Shown here piece by piece: positions 18,128 to 26,057 of a stretch of DNA of 64,000 nucleotides (position 1 is its first letter; each line of letters begins with the position of its first letter). Source of the DNA: ECT2AJA-110-A sp035399845. GTDB lineage: Bacteria; Planctomycetota; Phycisphaerae; UBA1845; UTPLA1. The notes under the pieces are model-generated. The model saw only the letters and a list, made by a program, of their open reading frames with translations, did no database searches and was not told the origin of the DNA. The stretch covers positions 13,164 through 77,163 of the forward strand of contig DAOPJV010000029.1 of the NCBI GenBank assembly GCA_035399845.1. The letters are read 5' to 3'. The position numbers and the translations under genes are program-made.

Positions 18128-18535
18128 GCAAGCGGCGATCCTTCGTGCCCTCGCGACAAACGACGGGACGCATCGCCCCGTCGCTCGATTCGCTGATTAT
18201 AAGGTGAACGCGGCTTTGACCGGAACAGGCCAGCTACGTGAATTATGATGCATCAGTGCAACAATCCGACACTTCGCCGAGGGTCGCGCTGACAGAAAAC
18301 CCTTTGTTTGACGGGCGATTTCGGAGATTCGACCCACCGCAATACGCCACGACCAAGCCACGTCAATCCAACGCCAGCGTCAAAATTACAACCAGCGCTA
18401 TAAGAATCTGAAGCCGATAACAGGGCCTCACGAAATGACGGGCGAATTGCGACATACGCCTGCGCAACCAGGCGGCGTTTCCCACGCGTCACTGCATTGG
18501 ATGGGTCACAGAAGGCGGGCGGCCCGTAAGTCGAT
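18128..18535. other. Intergenic region upstream of the PTS operon
   Basis: This 408-base gap lies between the PTS operon start and the 3' end of the esterase gene. On the minus strand a perfect TATAAT box lies at 18197-18202, and the region around it is AT-richer than its surroundings. The remainder has short open frames that do not look coding. No tRNA or known RNA was recognised. Confidence 0.5.
18197..18202 (-). promoter_or_regulatory. Putative -10 box of the fructose PTS operon
   Basis: Read on the minus strand this is TATAAT, about 70 bases before the EIIC start. No good -35 hexamer lies at 16-18 bases, so the promoter may depend on an activator. A FruR/Cra-type operator could not be recognised. 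Confidence 0.4.
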
Positions 18536-20275
18536 TTACCGACGCCGATCGCTGAGATCCGCGCTGGCGGCGCGATCCAGAACCCGGACCGTCGTCATGC
18601 CGCGGTACTCGACATTGTCGCGCGTGATCATCAGGACCGTGATGCGATGGACGCCCGGCGTCTCCAGAATCTTGACGCCATAGGGCTGATCGCCCATCCA
18701 GACACCGTTGTCCTTCCAGAGGAAGTCGGCGCCACTCGTCACGTCCGACGGCAGTTCGATGCCATAGGCCAGGTAGTAGGGCGCCGTCCCGATCGTCGGT
18801 CCCTTGATGGAGATGTCCACGTTTCGCGCCCGACTCGGCGGCGTCGGCGACGTCGATCGCCCCGTCCGCCTCGACGCCGTGGAAGGCGTTCGGGAGCGGG
18901 TCGTCGAAGCGCCGTTGGTTCCGCGCCGTGTCGCCGCCAGGCGATCCCGAAGCGGATCGTCATAGGGGCGGGACTCCGGCTCCGGCGGCCGATACGTCGA
19001 GCGGGTCGGCGCGGCGGTGGATCGATTGGGCGTCCCCGTTCCGGCGCCGCTGGAGCGAACCGGCTGCGACTGCCCCACGGGGTACTGGAGTTTGGACGAA
19101 TCGCTCGATCCCCTCGTCACACTGCGGGAGGCGACGGCCGTGTTCTGCGGACGCACGGGCTCCAGCCAGTTGCCGCTTCGCGGCTGGGCGCTGGCGATGC
19201 GCGTCGACGTGGAAGCGGGCGCGCTTCGCGTCGGCGTTGAGCGATTCTCCGGCTTTGGCCGGTTCGGACGGGTCGTTCGGTTCGCCGGCTTGTTGGTTCG
19301 GGGACGCGGCGTTCGTCGCGTGACGTCCCGCTTTTCAGCGGGCGTCGGTTCGGCGCTTGCGATGCGCGTGCCCGACGATGCGCCGGACCCTCTGGGCGAC
19401 ATCGCAGCGAGCAATTGCGGCGGCGGCTGGTAGGACGTCATCTGGACCTTGGAAATCGACTTCGCGGCGCCGGCCGGATGCAACGGCTTGATGCCGAGCT
19501 GCCGGGCAAAGAACGCGGCCGCCGTCTGCGGAATGCGGCGATGCCCCATCGAGTCGATCATCTTGCCTTCAACGACTTTGAAGTTCCGCGCCTGATACCA
19601 GGCGACGGCCTGCTCCGACTCCGCCTTGCATGCGGGAAGATCGCCGTCACCGATGAAGATGCCGACGCTCGTTCGATCCCTGTATTCCGGGACCGTTTCC
19701 TCGCGCAGCAGTTCCGCCGAGAAGTTGGAAAGTCGCGTGGCAATACAGGAAAAGCGATGCGGGAAGCGATTCGGGAAGTAGTGGGCCAGGTAGCCGCCGC
19801 AGGACCAGCTCGTCGACAGCACGTGCTGCGGGTCGGCCATTGTCGTCGCAAAGACGTGATCCATGATCGCGATCACGTTTTCACGATCCGTGCGGACGTA
19901 TCCCCATTCCTTGGTCAGGGGATACTCCATGAACGAGTCGGAGGTTCGCAGCTCCGGCGCACACACGACGTAGCCGTAGATGTCCGCCTCGTTTTCCCAC
20001 TCGCGCTCCTGAGGTCGCGCATTGTCATAAGGCTTCATGCCGTGAAACGTCATGACCAACGGCCACTTGCGCACTTCCGGGCTGTTCGGGTGCTTGCCGT
20101 CGTTCTTTACGTAGTCGACGGGGAGATACAGATGATAGATCGCGCCGGTCCGGGGCTCTTTCACTCGCTTGTACTGACCCTGACCGCGCGGCTGCGGCAC
20201 TGCGCAGCCCGTCGAAAGGCTCAGCGTCGCGATCCCCAACACCACAAACAACAAGCGCTTGGAGGATATGCTCAT
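18536..20275 (-). CDS. Lipoprotein alpha/beta-hydrolase (esterase/depolymerase-like) with long Pro/Arg/Thr-rich region
   Basis: I place the start at the ATG at 20275 (579 residues), because it begins a clear lipoprotein signal (MSISSKRLLFVVLGIATLSL then STGC); the frame continues open to 20488 but that part is not signal-like. Residues of about 50-270 resemble secreted PHB-depolymerase or feruloyl-esterase type hydrolases. They include LVMTFHGMKPYDN (oxyanion region), STSWSCGGYLAHYF (nucleophile Ser in a SxSxG elbow), IGDGDLPACK (acid) and DSMGHRRIP (His). Residues of about 290-500 are low-complexity linker rich in Thr, Arg, Pro and Ser. The last 80 residues (VDISIKGPTIGTAPYYLAYGIELPSDV) form a small beta-rich domain, maybe for surface or substrate binding. 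Substrate unknown. Confidence 0.78.
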   Translation of the reverse strand: MSISSKRLLFVVLGIATLSLSTGCAVPQPRGQGQYKRVKEPRTGAIYHLYLPVDYVKNDGKHPNSPEVRKWPLVMTFHGMKPYDNARPQEREWENEADIYGYVVCAPELRTSDSFMEYPLTKEWGYVRTDRENVIAIMDHVFATTMADPQHVLSTSWSCGGYLAHYFPNRFPHRFSCIATRLSNFSAELLREETVPEYRDRTSVGIFIGDGDLPACKAESEQAVAWYQARNFKVVEGKMIDSMGHRRIPQTAAAFFARQLGIKPLHPAGAAKSISKVQMTSYQPPPQLLAAMSPRGSGASSGTRIASAEPTPAEKRDVTRRTPRPRTNKPANRTTRPNRPKPENRSTPTRSAPASTSTRIASAQPRSGNWLEPVRPQNTAVASRSVTRGSSDSSKLQYPVGQSQPVRSSGAGTGTPNRSTAAPTRSTYRPPEPESRPYDDPLRDRLAATRRGTNGASTTRSRTPSTASRRTGRSTSPTPPSRARNVDISIKGPTIGTAPYYLAYGIELPSDVTSGADFLWKDNGVWMGDQPYGVKILETPGVHRITVLMITRDNVEYRGMTTVRVLDRAASADLSDRRR

Positions 20276-20617
20276 TAACTCGGAATCCCTTGAGCCGATG
20301 GAATCTCTATTCTCTATCGGCTGGCGCCCACAATATTGATACGCGGCCGACGCGTTTCGGTTCTGACACGGGCGAATGAGCGATGATAGCGGACCCACAT
20401 CGCGCACAATCCACCGCCACGTCCTGACCGCTACGACGCGGTCTCTGGCCGGCGTCGCCCCCGCACTTTGTGGCGCAACAGGGATCATAAGAGCTTTCGA
20501 TCGCCATATCTAACCGGCCGTTACCACAGGGGCGCCGATACGATCATAATCTTATGATATTTAACATCTTACAGCTAATTCTCGGACCCGACTCCACCCC
20601 ATCCGCCCTTGCGGTGC
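20276..20617. other. Intergenic region with AT-rich palindrome
   Basis: This 342-base gap lies between the esterase start and the arfB stop. At 20543-20558 a palindrome, ATCATAA then TC then TTATGAT, sits in an AT-rich stretch (about 20540-20580) that contrasts with the GC-rich genome. It could be a promoter/operator for the esterase, although it is about 270 bases from its start. No RNA gene was recognised. Confidence 0.5.
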
Positions 20618-21049
20618 TCAATCGGCGCCCCAGCCCCCGGACCTCCGCTGACGCTTGATATCGCCCCTGCGGCGTTTCTCGTCCAGGCGGCGTTCGACGG
20701 AACCGCGGCTGGGCTGCGTGGGCCGTCGCTTCTTCGGGACGCGCAGGGCGCCGGCGACGATGTCTCGGAATCGCTCGATGGCCTCCCGCCGATTGGCCGG
20801 CTGGGTCCGATGCCGCCAGCACACGACCTGGAGCCATCCTTCCGAGTTGATTCGCGTCGTCAGTTTGCGAAAGAGCAGTGACTTCTGCGTGTCCGTAAGG
20901 GAACGACTCGCCGCGATGTTGAATCGCAGAATCGCTTTCGTGGCGACCTTGTTCACATTCTGACCGCCGGGACCGGGACTCCGTGCGTAGGTGAACATCA
21001 ACTCCCCCTCATCAATCGACACACTCGGATTGATCTCGATCCGTCCCAT
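20618..21049 (-). CDS. arfB: Alternative ribosome-rescue factor / peptidyl-tRNA hydrolase ArfB
   Basis: A 143-residue protein. The ATG at 21049 follows a GGGGG ribosome-binding stretch and gives the normal family length; the in-frame extension to 21226 is not conserved-looking. Residues 1-100 match the class I release-factor catalytic domain: FTYARSPGPGGQNVNKVATKAIL carries the GGQ motif that hydrolyses peptidyl-tRNA. The C-terminus (KKRRPTQPSRGSVERRLDEKRRRGDIKRQRR) is the basic tail that ArfB/YaeJ uses to occupy the mRNA channel of stalled ribosomes. The tail and the missing codon-recognition domain distinguish it from RF1 and RF2. It is divergent from the USP-like gene. Confidence 0.92.
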   Translation of the reverse strand: MGRIEINPSVSIDEGELMFTYARSPGPGGQNVNKVATKAILRFNIAASRSLTDTQKSLLFRKLTTRINSEGWLQVVCWRHRTQPANRREAIERFRDIVAGALRVPKKRRPTQPSRGSVERRLDEKRRRGDIKRQRRSGGWGAD

Positions 21050-21260
21050 CCCCCGATTATCACCGGAACCCCCACCACTCGCCACGGTCCGCCGGAACAT
21101 CGCCCGATCCCAGGCCGACCCGCGTGACGCCGGCGGCGGCGCTTTTGGCGTTTCTAGATTTTTCGATTCTGACGTTTCCGAAATCGACGTCGCTGCGCGA
21201 ATCGAAACACAGACGCGTTGCCCCAACGCCGCTCAATTCGTAGCATGCGCCGCCAGCAGG

Positions 21261-22118
21261 ATGACGGACCGACTCGATCAATTCGCCTCGCTCTTCAAGA
21301 GCGCCGACAAGCCCACGATGGTTCACGACGACATCGTCGTGCGCAAGGTCATCGTCGTCGGTGATGAATCGGTCGGAAACATCGACACGCATCTCGCCGC
21401 CGTCCGCCAGTTTCTCTCCCTCCTGGATCGCGACAACCCCGCCTGGCAGGCCCTCGCCGTCACAACGACGTCGGCCGTCTCCAGCATTCGCGAAGTGATC
21501 CGGGGCGTTGCCCCCGATCTGATCATTGCTCATCGCGATCTCGGCGAATCGGCGAGGCGGACGGAACGCAGCCTTGGCGTCATCCTCGACGAACTGCTCT
21601 GGGACTCACCGACGCCCGTCATCGTTCTTCCGGACGACGAAAGCGGCAAAGCCATCGTCCCGGCGCAACCGGCCCGGCGCGTCATGCTCGCAACGGACCA
21701 TCTGACGGGCGACAATACGCTCGTCGACTACGGCGCCCGCTTCACGCCGGAAGACGGCTCGCTCCTGATGGCCCATATCGAGGACGACGCCGTCTTCGCG
21801 CATTACATGGGCGCCATCGAGCGGATTCCCGACATCGATACCGCCGTCGCCCGTGAGCGAATCCGCGAGCGGCTTCTGGAAACCCCTCGCAGCTATATCG
21901 AATCGTGCGTCAACGTCCTGCGCGGCGCAGGCCTGTCGATCCACGTCGAAGACGTCGTTCGCTTCGGCCATCGCGTCCGCGACTACGAGCATCTCGTCCG
22001 GGAACACGGCATCGAACTGCTCTGCCTGCACACGGACTGGGACGACGCCCCCGCAAGACTCGGAATGGCCTACATGATCGCGACGCGCTGCCGGCGCCTG
22101 CCACTGCTGTTCGTATGA
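21261..22118 (+). CDS. Universal stress protein (USP)-like protein
   Basis: A 286-residue protein starting at ATG 21261. An N-terminal half (about 20-130) and a C-terminal half (about 145-286) each resemble a USP fold. The second contains RRVMLATDHLTGDNTLVDYG and ends EHGIELLCLHTDWDDAPARLG. A clear ATP-binding GxxGxxxxxxxxxG(S/T) motif is not seen, so it may be a non-ATP-binding type. It ends 34 bases before the NhaD/ArsB-type antiporter gene, and the two are probably co-transcribed. USP domains often accompany ion transporters, so a regulatory role for that transporter is an inference. The 211 bases before it, shared with divergent arfB, include a short T-rich G-type stretch near 21148-21190. 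Confidence 0.7.
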   Translation: MTDRLDQFASLFKSADKPTMVHDDIVVRKVIVVGDESVGNIDTHLAAVRQFLSLLDRDNPAWQALAVTTTSAVSSIREVIRGVAPDLIIAHRDLGESARRTERSLGVILDELLWDSPTPVIVLPDDESGKAIVPAQPARRVMLATDHLTGDNTLVDYGARFTPEDGSLLMAHIEDDAVFAHYMGAIERIPDIDTAVARERIRERLLETPRSYIESCVNVLRGAGLSIHVEDVVRFGHRVRDYEHLVREHGIELLCLHTDWDDAPARLGMAYMIATRCRRLPLLFV

Positions 22119-22152
22119 TGTCGCTCAACCAGCGAGGACCGGATCGTCACGG

Positions 22153-23616
22153 ATGACGCCTCAGACACTACCAGCCATGGTCAACGCATTTGCAGCAACG
22201 CTGCTCGCATCGGAAACGACGAGCGCTCCGGCGGTCCACGGGCACCACGTATCGATCGGCGTGACGATCTTCTTCGGCGCCCTGCTCGCGCTGATGATTC
22301 TCACACTGGCGTTCGAAGAGAAGATCCACGCGAAGAAATCCATCATCACGGGCGTTTACGCGATCGTCGCCCTGCTCGTCGCCACGGCGATGGGCCTGCT
22401 GCCCTTCGGAGAACTCACGAATCCGTGGGGCGAAGCGATCAAGATGCCGATCTACATCCCCGCCGTCGACTGGGGCGTCATCACGATCATCTTCGGCGCG
22501 GGCCTGTTCGTGGACGTTACGAGCAAGAGCGGCATTTTCACGTGGATCGCCATCCGGCTCACGAAGGCGTCGAAGGGCGATCCCGTCCGCCTGCTGACCT
22601 ATTACGGCGTGATGACTGTCCTCTTTTCGGCCATGCTCAACAACGTCACGGCGATGATCATCGTCGGCTCGCTGAGCGTCGTGTCGCTGCGAAAACTCAA
22701 ACGCGAATCGATGCTGCTCGGCTTCCTGCTGACGGAGGGCCTCCTCACGAACGTCGGCGGTCTGCTCACGCTCATCAGCTCCGTACCCAACATCATCGTG
22801 GGGCAGATCGCGAAAATCGAGTTCCTGACATTCCTGAAGATCGCGGCGCCCTACGTCGTCATTGCCACGTTCGCGACGCTCTGGCTCGCCAAAAAGCTAT
22901 TCGGCATCCGACGGCTCGCCAGCGAACAGGAACGCGCCGAGGCCGAGGCGCTGGTCGCGACCTTCGATGAGAATGACGGCATCGAGAGCCAGCGGTTCTT
23001 CTACTTCAGCGCCATCGCCGGCATCCTCTTTATTCTCGCGCTGTGCTTTCAGTCCGTGCTGCCGCTGGAAAAGGAACTCGGCATGGGCTTCGTCGCCCTG
23101 TTCTTCGCGGCCATCGTGCTCGTCGTCTACAAGCACGAGGTCCACAAGTTCTACGCGGCCGTGGACTGGGATCTGCTCGGCTTCTTCGCGGCGCTCTTCG
23201 TCGTCATCAACGTGATGGAACACGCCCAGGTGCTGGCGTGGCTCGGCAAGGGCATCGGCCGGCTCATCGAACTCGGCGACGTGGGCGGACCGGCGGCCCT
23301 CCTGGCCGGCGCCGCGGGCGCGAGCAGCGTGACGGACAATATTCCGCTGGCGGCGATGCTCGCCAAGATCCTCGGCGCCGCGGGCCATCCGTCGGATTCT
23401 CCCCTCTGGTGGTGCGTGATCTTCGGCGCAAACCTTGGCGGCAACATCACGCCCATCGGTTCGGCGTCGACCGTCGTCGCCGTCACGATCATCCATCGCG
23501 AGAAGCTGCACCTCAGTTTTGGCGGCTTCGTCAAGACGGCGATCGTCTTCGCCGCCGCCCAGATCGCCCTCGCCATCGCCTACGTCCTCGCCGCCGCCGC
23601 CATCGGCTGGATCTGA
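22153..23616 (+). CDS. NhaD/ArsB (SLC13-like, IT superfamily) ion antiporter
   Basis: A 487-residue membrane protein with about 12 helices. It has the two re-entrant-region signatures of the ion transporter superfamily: MLNNVTAMIIVGSLSVVS in the first half and GASSVTDNIPLAAMLAKI in the second. The second is followed by NLGGNITPIGSASTVVAV. This pattern fits NhaD Na+/H+ antiporters and ArsB/P-protein relatives more than citrate transporters. It probably works at the inner membrane in cation or anion export. It follows the USP-like gene closely. Substrate is uncertain. Confidence 0.85.
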   Translation: MTPQTLPAMVNAFAATLLASETTSAPAVHGHHVSIGVTIFFGALLALMILTLAFEEKIHAKKSIITGVYAIVALLVATAMGLLPFGELTNPWGEAIKMPIYIPAVDWGVITIIFGAGLFVDVTSKSGIFTWIAIRLTKASKGDPVRLLTYYGVMTVLFSAMLNNVTAMIIVGSLSVVSLRKLKRESMLLGFLLTEGLLTNVGGLLTLISSVPNIIVGQIAKIEFLTFLKIAAPYVVIATFATLWLAKKLFGIRRLASEQERAEAEALVATFDENDGIESQRFFYFSAIAGILFILALCFQSVLPLEKELGMGFVALFFAAIVLVVYKHEVHKFYAAVDWDLLGFFAALFVVINVMEHAQVLAWLGKGIGRLIELGDVGGPAALLAGAAGASSVTDNIPLAAMLAKILGAAGHPSDSPLWWCVIFGANLGGNITPIGSASTVVAVTIIHREKLHLSFGGFVKTAIVFAAAQIALAIAYVLAAAAIGWI

Positions 23617-23655
23617 CACCGCCCCGATCGCATTGTTTTGACTTTTTTGAGTTTT

Positions 23656-23714
23656 GACTTTTTTGATTTCTGAGAGCTGAATCTCCGAATCTGAAATCTC
23701 GAATTCTCGAAAAG
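23656..23714. repeat. T-rich G-type repeat after the antiporter gene
   Basis: TTTTGACTTTTTTGAGTTTTGACTTTTTTG-like units of about 7-14 bases, then CTGAATCTC-like units, form an imperfect tandem array. Similar arrays occur at 34543-34580, 35812-35850, 49790-49830, 54218-54240 and 58290-58330. On the plus strand the T runs could aid termination, although no strong hairpin precedes them here. Confidence 0.55.
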
Positions 23715-23773
23715 TCCGCTTTCGGCGGTCGCAAGTTGCCCCCGCCCCGCCATTCGCCTTGAATACCCCTGAA

Positions 23774-24766
23774 ATGAACGTCTACCCCTTCCGAACCCGT
23801 CCCGTCGTCGAACGCGCCCCCTGGGGCCGCGCCGCCTGGCCGTTCCCGATCGGGGCCGACGGCGCCGACATCGCCGCCATTCGCCTGCTCGACGCCGATC
23901 TCGCCTGCGACGACAACGGTCAATCCGTCCGGGATCGTACGGGCGCCTGGGCCGCCGATCTGCTGGGCCGCGCGGCGCCAATGGGCCGCATCCCCTACAT
24001 GGCGCGATGGCTCGGCGCGTCGGCCGATTCGCCGATTCACATCACGCCCGCCGGCGGCGCCCACAAAATCTGGTACATCGTGGACGCGGACGAAGGAACG
24101 CACATTCTTCGCGGTCTTCGCCCCGGAGCGACGCTGGAAGAGGTTCTGAGCGCGCCGTCGGAAGTCGACGCCCGGGCGCTGCTGCAACCCATCTCCGTCA
24201 GGCGGGGACAGTGTCACTACATCGCCCCCGGCCAGCCACATGCGATGGGACCCGACGTGGTTGTCGCCGAAATTCAGTCGACCGACGCGCCCTCCGCCGC
24301 GCGCGAAGCGCATCGTGACACCGCGTTGGCGGCTCACGCTTTCGAGGCGCCCGATCTCGGAACCATCGAAAAGAAGTCGCACGTGACAAGCCTCTTCACG
24401 ACTGTCACGCGCCTGATCACGACGCCCGATCTCTATGTCGAGCGCGTCCGCTTTCTGGGTGAACTCGACCAGGAGATTCCGTACGCCGAACTCGTCTGCT
24501 GGCTGGTGCTGGAGGGGACGGGTACCGTCCTGCATGACAGGAACGCGTCTCTGCCGTTCAAGCCCGGCGACTGCGTCGTCCTGCCGGCGAACATGCGCGA
24601 CGCGAAGCTGCGAACGGACACGGACTGCGTGTGGCTGGAGATCACGATCCCCGTCGAAAGCGATCTCGCGGCCTATCCCCGCCCCGACGCGGAGTACCTT
24701 CGCGCAAACGAGGGCACGGCGAATCACCCGATCCCGCTGAATATCTCGATCAATAAGAAGAAATAG
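23774..24766 (+). CDS. manA: Mannose-6-phosphate isomerase-like cupin (type I)
   Basis: A 330-residue protein (an in-frame TTG at 23759 is an alternative start). The N-terminal part (FRTRPVVERAPWGRAAW) and the zinc-site region (HITPAGGAHKIWYIVDAD, then CHYIAPGQPHAMGPDVVVAEIQ) match type I phosphomannose isomerases. These bind zinc through cupin His and Glu residues. A C-terminal cupin half has FKPGDCVVLPANMRDAKL. Reaction: interconversion of mannose-6-phosphate and fructose-6-phosphate. That would link to the fructose PTS and to mannose released by the GH38 enzyme in the same window, but they are not in one operon. The gene call is firm; substrate specificity is by family. Confidence 0.82.
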   Translation: MNVYPFRTRPVVERAPWGRAAWPFPIGADGADIAAIRLLDADLACDDNGQSVRDRTGAWAADLLGRAAPMGRIPYMARWLGASADSPIHITPAGGAHKIWYIVDADEGTHILRGLRPGATLEEVLSAPSEVDARALLQPISVRRGQCHYIAPGQPHAMGPDVVVAEIQSTDAPSAAREAHRDTALAAHAFEAPDLGTIEKKSHVTSLFTTVTRLITTPDLYVERVRFLGELDQEIPYAELVCWLVLEGTGTVLHDRNASLPFKPGDCVVLPANMRDAKLRTDTDCVWLEITIPVESDLAAYPRPDAEYLRANEGTANHPIPLNISINKKK

Positions 24767-24811
24767 AGCTGGCGGAGGCGGACTCGACGTCGAAGCGCCG
24801 CGCGCTGACTC

Positions 24812-24848
24812 ATCGTCGCGCCCCAACGCTGAAGCGATGTGCCATCTG
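24812..24848 (-). repeat. Degenerate A element
   Basis: ATCGTCGCG, then CGCTGAAGCG around the loop, is a diverged copy of element A in reverse orientation. The stem keeps most pairs, with two mismatches. It lies in the leader region before the following membrane-protein gene. Confidence 0.6.
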
Positions 24849-24932
24849 GATGATGCGCCACTCGGCGCACGATGTTATCATGCGCAACATCAACGCAATG
24901 GAGGCCCGGAGTCACTGGGGAAAGGACCCGCT

Positions 24933-25943
24933 GTGGACAACGACACGACGATCGCCTCAAAGAAGAACGATCGCAGGATCGCCGTTCGCGTCGAACATCA
25001 CGATCATCCCATCGACGACCACTGGACGAGCCACAACGGCGTTCGGATCGTGACCTGGAACATCGGCCTCATCCTGTCGCTCCAGCTCTTGTGGCTCGCC
25101 AGCTCCCGACTTCTGATCGCCGCCTGGATCATCACGAGCTGCGTCGTCATCTGGCTGGATCGAAAGGAATTCCGCGAACACTTCGATGCGTCGCGTGACA
25201 AGCACGGCCCCATTCTCGGTGTCGTCTCCATGGCCCTGTTTCTTCTCTTCGCCGTTGTAATCGCACCGTTTTTTCTCACGATCCGGACGGTCAACCGCAT
25301 CGCGAAAGCGCGGCGGCGGCGATCGAACGAACGATTCGACATCAGGGATTCGCCCTTTGAATCCCGCGTAACCTGCCACGGCGAACCCGCCGAGCTTGCC
25401 GACATCGTCGACATACCGGATGCGTCCTTCGAGCCCGCGATCTTCCTGGGCCGGGCCGACGCATTTCCGAAAGAGTTCGCGAGCTGGGGCACAGCCGGGC
25501 TCATCGTGGTCTCGTTCAGCATCATCGTCATCGGCATGGTGTTCACAGTGTGGCTCACAAAGCGCCTCAGCGGCGCGCTGGGACCGCTCGCACAGGGCGC
25601 CATCTTTGGGACACTCCCGGTGATCGGCGTCCCCATCATTCGACTGTGGCGCACCGTCTTCGCAGAGTACTATCGCATCGTTCCCGGCCGGATGGACATC
25701 ATGAAGTTCGGGCCATTCCGTACGCGCGGCAGGATTCTCAATCGAATCAACCTTCGCGGCGCGACAGTGTCGGCGAAGTTCACGCGCCAGACGATCGCGA
25801 TCACCACGGCGGACAACCCACCGGAAGAACACAGCCTGACGATGGCGACACGTTCGCCACACGCGATGACCCGGGCCATTCTGCGCGCCGCCATCTGCAC
25901 GAGCCCAACGCCGCCGCTTCCCGACGACGAGCTGCTCGGCTGA
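24933..25943 (+). CDS. Membrane protein of unknown function, paralogue of the protein at 62046-62930
   Basis: A 336-residue protein starting at GTG 24933, chosen because GGGGAAAGGA lies 7 bases upstream; frame extension to 24837 would run into a repeat. Four hydrophobic helices occur: about 45-62, 70-85, 100-125 and 190-240. After the last helices comes a cytosolic domain beginning YYRIVPGRMDIMKFGPF, which resembles bacterial PH-domain-type membrane proteins. The same segment (YFRVTPGRMDVLRYSMF) and a similar C-terminus occur in the protein at 62046-62930, so they are distant paralogues. No catalytic motif was recognised. Confidence 0.65.
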   Translation: MDNDTTIASKKNDRRIAVRVEHHDHPIDDHWTSHNGVRIVTWNIGLILSLQLLWLASSRLLIAAWIITSCVVIWLDRKEFREHFDASRDKHGPILGVVSMALFLLFAVVIAPFFLTIRTVNRIAKARRRRSNERFDIRDSPFESRVTCHGEPAELADIVDIPDASFEPAIFLGRADAFPKEFASWGTAGLIVVSFSIIVIGMVFTVWLTKRLSGALGPLAQGAIFGTLPVIGVPIIRLWRTVFAEYYRIVPGRMDIMKFGPFRTRGRILNRINLRGATVSAKFTRQTIAITTADNPPEEHSLTMATRSPHAMTRAILRAAICTSPTPPLPDDELLG

Positions 25944-25997
25944 GTCACGCCCGCCGTGACCGGGGCTCTCCGAAGGCTGGGCGCTCCGCGCTGTCTC

Positions 25998-26034
25998 ATC
26001 GTCGCGCCCCCACCGCTGAAACGATGGGCCACCC
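25998..26034 (-). repeat. A element with altered stem
   Basis: A reverse-oriented A copy between the converging membrane-protein and nagB-like genes. Read in the A orientation its arms are CCCATCGT and GCGGTGGG around TTCA. All eight positions can still pair if G-U is allowed, despite four changed bases. Confidence 0.75.
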
Positions 26035-26057
26035 GGCGATGGGGCGCCCGGCGCGCG

